A stretch of 6,504 nucleotides of DNA, taken from assembly GCA_030636965.1 (NCBI GenBank), contig DAOVVW010000052.1, positions 1 to 6,504 of the forward strand. The letters are read 5' to 3'. Shown one piece after another: positions 1-5,143 of the stretch; the first letter of the stretch is position 1, and every line of letters begins with the position of its first letter. The position numbers were made by a program, and so were the translations under genes. Below the pieces are notes generated by a model. The model searched no databases, was not told the origin of the DNA, and saw only the letters and a list, made by a program, of their open reading frames with translations. Origin of the DNA: Pseudomonadota bacterium (lineage in GTDB: Bacteria; BMS3Abin14).

Positions 1-594
1 GCTCTCAGTGCTGACGCAGCCCACGTACAGATATTCTCCCGATGGGCTGATGGCTATGGTCCTCGGATCACCAGAGGTGGCGAAAGATGATGGCGACATG
101 GCCGTCAACACGCCAGATGACTGGTCAAATGTAAAGCCATTGAGTTGGCTGGCGGCTGATCTCGCGGCATAAACAAAATTGGAGGTCGGATGGACCGCTA
201 CAGCACGAGGATCAGTCATCAGGGGAGATGAACCGGCAATTGGTGTTAAGTCAAAGGTGGATGAGGAGACCGAAAAAGAATTCATTCTCCCAGCGGGAAT
301 CGCTGCGTAAATATAGTTCCCTGACGGGTCTGCAGCTAAACTGGTAGCCACATTCGATGTAGAGTAGGGTGAACCAGAAAGGGCTGTAAGGGAGCCAGAA
401 AAATCACTCACCTCGAAACCCTTTATAAACCCTCTGGAAGATCCACCTCCATAACCGAATAATCCGGAGTAGAAGCTCGATGAGTACAGGATAGTCTGAA
501 GGTCCTGCTGAACAAAAAAGTTACTTCCCCCTCCGCCGCATGCAATGTATGCCAGTGCCGAAGCTGCTACCATGTACAAAGCAAATCTCTTCAT
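1..594 (-). CDS. Beta-propeller (lactonase/YVTN-like) lipoprotein, N-terminal part, runs off left edge
   Basis: This frame is open from an ATG at 594 to base 1 without a stop, giving 198 residues of a longer protein. The N-terminus (MKRFALYMVAASALAYIAC) is a lipoprotein-type signal with a short basic start and a hydrophobic core. The likely lipidated Cys is residue 19, followed by a glycine-rich linker (GGGGS); the -3 residue is Tyr, so the lipobox is imperfect. The residue after Cys is Gly rather than Asp, which suggests outer-membrane sorting. From about residue 59 the protein consists of repeats ending in D/H/S-P-[ST]-[GS]-x-[YF]-[ILV]-Y. These anchors lie at residues 89, 135 and 183, a period of 46-48 residues, which is typical of propeller blades in the lactonase (6-phosphogluconolactonase-like) and YVTN families. 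An SD-like GGAG at 603-606 sits 8 bases upstream of the start. It appears unrelated to the transporter genes, from which it is separated by a terminator. Enzymatic activity cannot be claimed; such lipoproteins are often binding or structural. Confidence 0.8.
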   Translation of the reverse strand, partial: MKRFALYMVAASALAYIACGGGGSNFFVQQDLQTILYSSSFYSGLFGYGGGSSRGFIKGFEVSDFSGSLTALSGSPYSTSNVATSLAADPSGNYIYAAIPAGRMNSFSVSSSTFDLTPIAGSSPLMTDPRAVAVHPTSNFVYAARSAASQLNGFTFDQSSGVLTAMSPSSFATSGDPRTIAISPSGEYLYVGCVSTES

Positions 595-633
595 AAAATC
601 CACTCCATCAGAAGATTAAGTCTCGAGTTTCCA

Positions 634-662
634 GTAATACTTGAAATATGCTAGCTGTTCAA
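634..662 (-). promoter_or_regulatory. Candidate sigma70-type promoter for the beta-propeller lipoprotein
   Basis: On the minus strand, TTGAAC (662-657) and TATTAC (639-634) are separated by exactly 17 bases. Each hexamer matches its consensus at 4 of 6 positions. The predicted transcript start would lie roughly 30 bases before the ATG at 594. The -10 hexamer lies at the edge of the left inverted-repeat arm (619-635). The gene needs its own promoter because a terminator separates it from the transporter genes. The call rests only on hexamer match and spacing. Confidence 0.35.
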
Positions 663-795
663 CTTTTTCATACTTCGAGACATAAAGTAGAAAGCCCCAT
701 CCTATCTCCTTTGCATAGCTTAGAGGAATAACAGTTTGCAGTCCATAACTCGGTTGTACTTTGCATCGGCTTGTAAATCTGTGGTGAATAGTATT

Positions 796-818
796 AAAAA
801 AGGCCCCGCCAGGGACCT
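796..818 (-). terminator. Intrinsic terminator after the LivF-type ATPase gene
   Basis: On the minus strand AGGTCCC (818-812) pairs with GGGGCCT (807-801) around a TGGC tetraloop (811-808), with one T-G wobble. A T run (801-796, six Ts including the last stem base) follows at once. It lies 37 bases past the ATPase stop and marks the likely end of the transporter transcript, isolating the downstream lipoprotein gene. Confidence 0.75.
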
Positions 819-822
819 CACT

Positions 823-850
823 AGAAACTCGAAACCAGAAACTAGAAACT
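823..850. repeat. Four tandem 7-base repeats (AGAAACT-type)
   Basis: Four consecutive 7-mers read AGAAACT, CGAAACC, AGAAACT, AGAAACT on the plus strand (AGTTTCT on the transcribed strand). They begin only a few bases after the ATPase stop codon and end just before the terminator stem. Short arrays of this motif are familiar to me from intergenic regions of deltaproteobacterial genomes, but I cannot verify that here. No function is assigned. Confidence 0.65.
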
Positions 851-854
851 GTTT

Positions 855-1691
855 TTAAGACAGCCACCTCTTCCTTCGCCTGTAGTGCTTGACGTCGCGG
901 TAGCTCTTCTTCTCGCCGACCTTGGAAAGACCCAGGTAGAACTCCTTAACGTCCTCATTGTTCTTGAGCTTGTCAACGGTGTCGTCCAGAACTATCTTGC
1001 CGTTCTCCATAATATATCCGTAGTTTGCAATGGATAGTGCTATATGGGCGTTCTGCTCCACGAGGAGGATAGTGGTTCCTTCCTCTACATTGATTTTCCT
1101 GATGATCTCGAATATCTCCTTGACCAGAAGTGGAGCCAGTCCCAGCGAAGATTCATCCAGAAGCATGAGCTTGGGGCGTGCCATGAGTGAGCGGCCAATA
1201 GCCAGCATCTGCTGTTCTCCGCCGGAGAGATACCCGGCTAAAGTGTTCTGCCTCTCTGTCAGCCGGGGGAAATAGTCGAAGACCATATCCATGTCACGCT
1301 TTGCCTCAGCCCAGTTGGACCTGGTGTGGGCTCCGGCAGTCAGGTTTTCAACCACGTTCAGGTCGTCGAAAACACGCCTGCCCTCCATAACCTGAAAAAT
1401 ACCCTTTTTGACGATCACCTCTGGATCGATATTATCGATCCGGTCACCCATGAAAGTTATCGTCCCGTCGGTAACTTCGCCTTCCTCACTTTTCAGGAGG
1501 CCTGATATGGCCTTGAGGGTCGTTGATTTGCCGGCTCCGTTACCTCCCAGGAGCGTGACGATCTGGCCCTCGTAAACCTCCAGGGACATACCCTTCAGGA
1601 CGAGGATCACATCGTCATAGATCACTTCCACGTTGTTAAGGGAAAGTACAGGTTCTTTCTTTATTGCTGTCTCAGGTGTCGTTTCACTCAT
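855..1691 (-). CDS. livF: Branched-chain amino-acid-type ABC transporter ATP-binding protein (LivF-like)
   Basis: This 278-residue cytoplasmic ATPase would power import through the LivH/LivM permease pair, normally as a heterodimer with a LivG-type ATPase. The nucleotide-binding domain is complete: Walker A GGNGAGKST (residues 49-57), Q-loop Gln100 in GIFQVMEGRRVF, signature LSGGEQQ (155-161), Walker B LMLLDE with catalytic Glu180, and the VEQNA segment (211-215) where LivF proteins carry Gln at the usual switch-His position. GIFQVMEGRRVF and SLGLAPLLV favour LivF over LivG. The D-loop reads DESSLGLAP, with Ser where the family more often has Pro. It is about 40 residues longer than the E. 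coli protein, because of an N-terminal lead of about 14 residues and a very basic C-terminal tail (KKSYRDVKHYRRRKRWLS, 261-278). The start at 1691 gives a sensible N-terminus, but its SD is weak (AGGA about 15 bases upstream). It is separated from the binding-protein gene by a terminator, so its transcription may depend on read-through or on a promoter I could not identify. Confidence 0.93.
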   Translation of the reverse strand: MSETTPETAIKKEPVLSLNNVEVIYDDVILVLKGMSLEVYEGQIVTLLGGNGAGKSTTLKAISGLLKSEEGEVTDGTITFMGDRIDNIDPEVIVKKGIFQVMEGRRVFDDLNVVENLTAGAHTRSNWAEAKRDMDMVFDYFPRLTERQNTLAGYLSGGEQQMLAIGRSLMARPKLMLLDESSLGLAPLLVKEIFEIIRKINVEEGTTILLVEQNAHIALSIANYGYIMENGKIVLDDTVDKLKNNEDVKEFYLGLSKVGEKKSYRDVKHYRRRKRWLS

Positions 1692-1795
1692 ATTCAGTCT
1701 GATATGTCCTGACTTATTAGGTCTTTTTCAGAATTGAAGTTTCGTCTGGTCGCCCAGTTGCTAGTTGATAGTGTTGTAAAAAGCCATTCGAGTCA
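1692..1795. other. Spacer between binding-protein terminator and LivF-type gene
   Basis: There is no open frame or RNA gene here. The leader of the ATPase gene lies in this stretch. TAATAA (minus strand, about 30 bases before the ATG) could serve as a -10 element, but no acceptable -35 element sits at the right distance, so I do not call a promoter. Confidence 0.4.
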
Positions 1796-1845
1796 TTGAA
1801 AAACGCAAAAGAGGGCGGGCAATGCCCGCCCTCCGCGTTTTTCAA
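1796..1845 (-). terminator. Strong intrinsic terminator directly after the substrate-binding protein gene
   Basis: A perfect 10-bp GC-rich stem, GAGGGCGGGC (1811-1820) with GCCCGCCCTC (1824-1833), closes a 3-base AAT loop. It is extended by an 11-bp outer stem, TTGAAAAACGC (1796-1806) with GCGTTTTTCAA (1835-1845), across a small internal bulge. On the minus strand the inner stem is followed by TTTTGCGTTTTT, a release-type T tract. It begins 2 bases past the stop codon at 1847. The outer arms also supply A and T tracts on both strands, so it could act in both directions. Its place inside the transporter cluster suggests partial termination that lowers ATPase expression relative to the binding protein, and protection of the upstream mRNA 3' end. 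Confidence 0.9.
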
Positions 1846-1846
1846 A

Positions 1847-3064
1847 TTACTGACCCAGCCACTCAGGCTTTCGCTCGAGAGTGGCGCTTGTAACAGGTAC
1901 CTGTTTACCCTGTGAGTCCACCTTGTAGATCTTAAGTGACGTATTGGGCCTGTGGTCTGTCGAAGTGTAAGTTATGGGGGCGGTGAGACCGCCAGTGTCG
2001 TAATCCTTCAACGTCTCCAGTGCTGCTTTGACACCGGGACCGTCCAGGGTCTCTGCCTTTTTCATGGCCTCCCACATAACCATCATGGATGTCCAGGACT
2101 GTACGTAGCGGACAACGTGGCTGTCGTTGGGATGCTTTTTCTCGTGCATCTCAACTATGGGCTTCATGCCGGGAACATCGTCTCCCCACATGGCAAAGGG
2201 CGCCATTCCGTAGGCTCGCTCGTTAGCGGCTGCGCCGGCAAGCTTGAGAAGGTTCTCATCGAAGCCCCAGACGTTGATAATGAACTTTGTTCCGAGGCCC
2301 AGCTTGGCGGCGTCCTTTATGATAACCGCTGTGCTGGGAGTTGTTCCACCGATCCATGCCCAATCCGGATTGAACTTCTTCATGTTCGTCAGCTGGCTTG
2401 TTGCTTCCTTGGCGCTCAGGGAAACGACCTGGTCTGGGCCAACGGAAAAGCCAAGGCTCTTGGCCAGGGCCTTGCCTGAGGGGATCGGGTTCTTCCCGTA
2501 AGGGTGGTCCGGATAGATGAAGACCATCCTTGGCTTCCGGCTGCTGTCGGTCCAGTTATCGTTAATGAACAGCATGGCAGCCCTGATGCCATCGCCATAG
2601 CTGGTCCCGACATAGAAGTTAAAGGGAGTCTTGGAAGGGTCATTCAGGAGTGAATCGTAGGAAGCGGACATGTAAACGACCTTGTCCTCTGTGATGAACT
2701 GCTTCATGGCATTTGTGTCGCCGGTTCCCCAACCCTGCATAATGAATATATCCTGGTCCCTGTACGTTTTGTAAAGCGCGACTGCTTCAGGAACCTTGTA
2801 CGCATAGTCATTGGCGATCAACTCGATGTTCCTTCCTTTGACACCACCGTTAGCGTTGATGTAATCGGCGGCGTCTACGGCGCCCTGGGCGTAGTCCTTA
2901 CCGACGCCCGAGGTGGGACCGGATGTGTCAAAAAGCCCGCCAATTTTTATCGGTTCGGCAGCTTTTTCCGGTGCCTTGGCGCACCCCAGTACGCCTAAAG
3001 CGACGATCGTAGTGATTGCAACTGCATATACGATCCAAGTGGATTTAAAGACCCGTTTTCTCAT
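1847..3064 (-). CDS. Branched-chain amino-acid-type ABC transporter substrate-binding lipoprotein (LivK-like)
   Basis: This 405-residue periplasmic binding protein of the Peripla_BP_6/HAAT class would capture the substrate and deliver it to the LivH/LivM channel. The N-terminus has a basic start (MRKR), a hydrophobic core and a lipobox-like VLGC with the lipidated Cys at residue 28, followed by an Ala/Lys/Pro-rich linker. The mature domain opens with the family hallmark IKIGGLFDTSGPTSGVG (39-55), then GAVDAADYINANGGVKGR (61-78). The second lobe is recognisable at RKPRMVFIYPDHPYGK (176-191) and DWAWIGGTT (234-242). The segment equivalent to the amino-acid carboxylate-binding loop reads GWGTGDTNAM (111-120) rather than the Ser/Thr-rich loop of classical Leu/Ile/Val-binding proteins. 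The ligand may therefore not be a plain amino acid, and I leave the symbol blank. The start is fixed by AGGAGG six bases upstream. The gene has a promoter-like leader and a strong terminator of its own, consistent with excess production over the membrane parts. Confidence 0.92.
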   Translation of the reverse strand: MRKRVFKSTWIVYAVAITTIVALGVLGCAKAPEKAAEPIKIGGLFDTSGPTSGVGKDYAQGAVDAADYINANGGVKGRNIELIANDYAYKVPEAVALYKTYRDQDIFIMQGWGTGDTNAMKQFITEDKVVYMSASYDSLLNDPSKTPFNFYVGTSYGDGIRAAMLFINDNWTDSSRKPRMVFIYPDHPYGKNPIPSGKALAKSLGFSVGPDQVVSLSAKEATSQLTNMKKFNPDWAWIGGTTPSTAVIIKDAAKLGLGTKFIINVWGFDENLLKLAGAAANERAYGMAPFAMWGDDVPGMKPIVEMHEKKHPNDSHVVRYVQSWTSMMVMWEAMKKAETLDGPGVKAALETLKDYDTGGLTAPITYTSTDHRPNTSLKIYKVDSQGKQVPVTSATLERKPEWLGQ

Positions 3065-3177
3065 TGCATACCTCCTGTATAATTCAGTTTCGTTACCCCC
3101 CCTATAATATATAAAATCTCGTCACCTTTCGTGACAGACAATAAACCCGCCTCAACAATCCGCGCGAGTTTTGTATC
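3065..3177 (-). promoter_or_regulatory. Leader of the binding-protein gene: AT-rich promoter-like block, hairpin and perfect SD
   Basis: This 113-base gap is the longest inside the ligase-to-binding-protein run. In transcription order it holds an inverted repeat GTCAC-N5-GTGAC (3135-3121), an AT-rich block TATATATTATA (3113-3103) able to serve as a -10 region, a run of seven G (3102-3096), and the Shine-Dalgarno AGGAGGT (3076-3070) five bases before the ATG. No good -35 hexamer sits 16-18 bases upstream of the AT block; TTGTCT (3141-3136) is too far. If this is a promoter it may therefore need an activator, with the inverted repeat as a possible operator. No terminator follows the LivM-type gene, so read-through from upstream is also likely. 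Confidence 0.4.
3070..3076 (-). promoter_or_regulatory. Perfect Shine-Dalgarno for the substrate-binding protein
   Basis: AGGAGGT ends five bases before the ATG at 3064. A second, out-of-frame ATG lies inside the sequence TATGCAATG; this spacing favours the downstream ATG, which opens the lipoprotein signal. Confidence 0.85.
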
Positions 3178-4245
3178 CTAATACGAAAAGGGCCACAGCT
3201 TCCAGTAGTTTTTTACAGTATGCCAGCGGGCCGCAAGGCCGTCCGGCTCAAAAATCAGAAATAGTATGATGATCAGGCCGAAGACACCCTCCCTCATGCT
3301 GTGGAAAACGGCAAAGATGTTAGGGAAAATACCGGTGAGGAAATGCTCCGGGATCCTCAGAAGCTGTGGGAGCATGGTCATGAAGATAGCTCCGTAAATG
3401 GCCCCCAGGACGTGACCCATGCCGCCGATGATGATCATTGCCAGGTACTGTATGGAGAGCCAGATCCCGAAGTGTTCATCTGACACAACACGGACGTAAT
3501 GTCCCCAGAGAGCCCCGGAAATACCCACCATAAAAGAGCTGACTCCGAAAGAAAGGATCCTGTAGAGCCAGACGTTCACGCCCATCACTTCGGCAGAGAG
3601 GTAGCGATCCCTGATGGCTACGAAGGCCCGACCTGGCCTGGTTCTTGTCAGGTTCTTTGTGTAGAGTGTGGCCAGGATAACGAAGGCGTAGATCAGGTAA
3701 TAATAGGATCTGTCCGATCTGAGCTCAAATCCAAAGAATACCGGAGAACTTACAACCATACCTGCGCTGCCGCCCGTCAGGGTCGTCCAGTTTCTCATGG
3801 CGTACTCGATAATGAACTGGGCAGCCATTGTGGCTATAGCCAGGTAAAGCCCCTTAAGCCTGAGGGATGGAATACCGAAAACCATGCCGATGAGGGCGGT
3901 CACAAGACCGGCAAGGGGAAGCGCTATCCAGAAGGGCACGCCGGCCTTTACCGTCAAAATGGCAGAAGTGTAGGCCCCCACACCCATGAAAGCGCCATGT
4001 CCCAATGAGATCTGCCCGGTGTAACCAGTGAGGATATTCAGGCCATGGGCGCCAATGATATAAATACCTATAAGGTTGGCCATGTAAAGAACATTGGTGT
4101 TGAGAATTGCGCTCAGGGGTTTCGATATGAACGGGAAAATCAACAGGAACAGGAAAAGACCTGCCATCCCGAACTTAATGAAGGGCGTCTGGAAGACCGC
4201 CATATCATCTTTGTAAGTCTGGTGAAAAATACCGCACTGCTGCAT
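3178..4245 (-). CDS. livM: Branched-chain amino-acid-type ABC transporter permease (LivM-like)
   Basis: This 355-residue inner-membrane permease would form one half of the translocation channel with the LivH-type protein. The LivM hallmark HGLNILTGYTGQISLGHGAF (67-86) is present, with the following GVGAY, and PSLRLKGLYLAIATMA (126-141). The cytoplasmic coupling loop GRAFVAIRDRYLSAEVMGV (205-223) contacts the ATPase. IIIGGMGHVLGAIYGA (271-286) is the usual late-helix motif, and FEPDGLAARW (332-341) is the C-terminal signature. About eight or nine hydrophobic segments are visible. The start at 4245 lies 4 bases after the LivH-type stop, with GAGGG 9 bases upstream. It keeps a hydrophilic N-terminus (MQQCGIFHQTYKDDMAVFQT) with a Cys at residue 4, longer than the minimum needed for the first membrane helix; Met15 would be an alternative start, but the SD favours 4245. 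The spacing implies co-translation with its partner permease. Confidence 0.92.
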   Translation of the reverse strand: MQQCGIFHQTYKDDMAVFQTPFIKFGMAGLFLFLLIFPFISKPLSAILNTNVLYMANLIGIYIIGAHGLNILTGYTGQISLGHGAFMGVGAYTSAILTVKAGVPFWIALPLAGLVTALIGMVFGIPSLRLKGLYLAIATMAAQFIIEYAMRNWTTLTGGSAGMVVSSPVFFGFELRSDRSYYYLIYAFVILATLYTKNLTRTRPGRAFVAIRDRYLSAEVMGVNVWLYRILSFGVSSFMVGISGALWGHYVRVVSDEHFGIWLSIQYLAMIIIGGMGHVLGAIYGAIFMTMLPQLLRIPEHFLTGIFPNIFAVFHSMREGVFGLIIILFLIFEPDGLAARWHTVKNYWKLWPFSY

Positions 4246-4249
4246 ATTG

Positions 4250-5143
4250 TCAGACCCTCTCTATCTCTTCAGTGCCAAAAAGACCGTAGGGTTTTATCAT
4301 AAGGATGATCACCAGTATCGCGAAAGGAGCTACCTCCTTGACTCCTCCGCCGAAGAAGTGATCAAGATAACCGCCGGAGAGGTTTTCGAGGACTCCGATT
4401 ATGAGACCTCCAATAACAGCGCCGGGAATGCTGTCCAGGCCACCGAGGATGACGGCGGGGAAGACCTTCAGTCCCACTGCGGAAAGTGTAATGTTGACGC
4501 CATTTATATTGCCGATGAGTATGCCGCCGATAGCGGATACTACAGCAGCGACGCACCAGGAAATGGCAAAAATCTTCTTTACGCTGATACCCATGGACTG
4601 GGCGACCTGGTTGCTGTTGGCGGTGGCCCGCATGGCTACACCCAGACGGGAGTACTTGAAGAAAAGAGCGAATGCGATGAGGAGAGCCATGGATGCGATA
4701 AAAGTATAGATGTAGATCTGCGAAACTACTATCTCTCCGATCCTGACCGGTGTCTGGGGGAAAATTTCGGGAAAAACCATTATCTGTGTTCCGAAGAATG
4801 CAGCTACGATTGCCTTGAGGAGCAGCGCGAGGCCTATAGTAACCATTATTATGGAGATGACCGGTTCACCGATCATAGGACGAAGAACGAACCTCTCGAT
4901 GGAAAGGGCAAGCAGAGCGGATATGACTAAAGTAACCATAATCCCGGCCCAGAAAGGGAATTGAAGCTTTGTCATGAGAGCGAGACACACGTATGCGCCC
5001 ACCATGAGGAGTTCACCCTGAGCGAAGTTGATCACAGAAGATGCCTTGTAGATCAGGACAAAGCCAAGGGCCACAAGACCGTAGACGCTGCCTATTGCCA
5101 GGCCCTGGACGATCAGCTGTAGAAAGAACCAGACTTCCTGCAT
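4250..5143 (-). CDS. livH: Branched-chain amino-acid-type ABC transporter permease (LivH-like)
   Basis: This 297-residue inner-membrane permease is close in length to the E. coli protein and is the first of the two channel subunits. Diagnostic segments are GLAIGSVYGLVALGFVLIY (14-32), KASSVINFAQGELLMVGAY (33-51), the coupling loop MRATANSNQVAQSMGI (171-186), and FPAVILGGLDSIPGAVIGG (228-246) with GVLENL (250-255). It ends in MIKPYGLFGTEEIERV, the normal LivH C-terminus. About eight hydrophobic segments are visible. The ATG at 5143 overlaps the ligase stop in TGATG, and AGGAGG (5159-5154) lies 10 bases upstream inside the ligase coding region, so ligase and permease translation are likely coupled. 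A 227-codon open frame on the opposite strand (4247-4930) is a codon-bias shadow. Confidence 0.93.
   Translation of the reverse strand: MQEVWFFLQLIVQGLAIGSVYGLVALGFVLIYKASSVINFAQGELLMVGAYVCLALMTKLQFPFWAGIMVTLVISALLALSIERFVLRPMIGEPVISIIMVTIGLALLLKAIVAAFFGTQIMVFPEIFPQTPVRIGEIVVSQIYIYTFIASMALLIAFALFFKYSRLGVAMRATANSNQVAQSMGISVKKIFAISWCVAAVVSAIGGILIGNINGVNITLSAVGLKVFPAVILGGLDSIPGAVIGGLIIGVLENLSGGYLDHFFGGGVKEVAPFAILVIILMIKPYGLFGTEEIERV

Larger units (their letters stand above)
619..836. repeat. Imperfect inverted repeat bracketing the spacer (possible MITE/REP-like element)
   Basis: The left arm 619-635 (AGTCTCGAGTTTCCAGT) is the reverse complement of the right arm 820-836 (ACTAGAAACTCGAAACC) at 14 of 17 positions. 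The enclosed segment is about 218 bases and holds no gene. Such terminal inverted arms around a short non-coding segment are seen in miniature inverted-repeat elements and in dispersed intergenic repeats. The right arm is itself part of a tandem repeat of the same motif, so chance similarity of a simple motif is an alternative. No target-site duplication was identified. Confidence 0.35.
595..854. other. Repeat-bearing intergenic spacer, no convincing gene
   Basis: This stretch between the ATPase stop and the lipoprotein start holds, in transcription order, a block of 7-base tandem repeats (823-850), an intrinsic terminator (796-818), about 130 bases without recognisable structure, and a candidate promoter (634-662). 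An open frame of 83 codons (867-616) crosses it, but its N-terminal part is simply a translation of the repeats. It has no SD and reads through the terminator, so I do not call it a gene. Confidence 0.6.

Noticed and set aside
823..850. CRISPR-like array
   Set aside because: The units are 7 bases long and directly adjacent, with no spacers and no cas genes nearby.
616..867. 83-codon minus-strand open frame between the ATPase and lipoprotein genes
   Set aside because: It overlaps the ATPase 3' end and lacks an SD. Its first residues are the translation of the AGTTTCT tandem repeats, and it reads through an intrinsic terminator. No recognisable domain.
1692..1795. Promoter for the LivF-type gene
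   Set aside because: TAATAA could be a -10, but no -35 hexamer fits at 16-18 bases. TTTACA further upstream has no -10 partner.
1952..2501. Two overlapping plus-strand open frames opposite the binding-protein gene
   Set aside because: They are antisense shadows of a complete, well-conserved gene, in mutually overlapping frames, with no translation signal.
3499..4008. 169-codon plus-strand open frame opposite the LivM-type gene
   Set aside because: It is antisense to a recognised permease, has a composition unlike a real protein, and has no RBS.
4247..4930. 227-codon plus-strand open frame opposite the LivH-type gene
   Set aside because: It lies wholly antisense to a clearly recognised permease and its composition follows from the codon bias of the real gene. 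No SD and no family resemblance.
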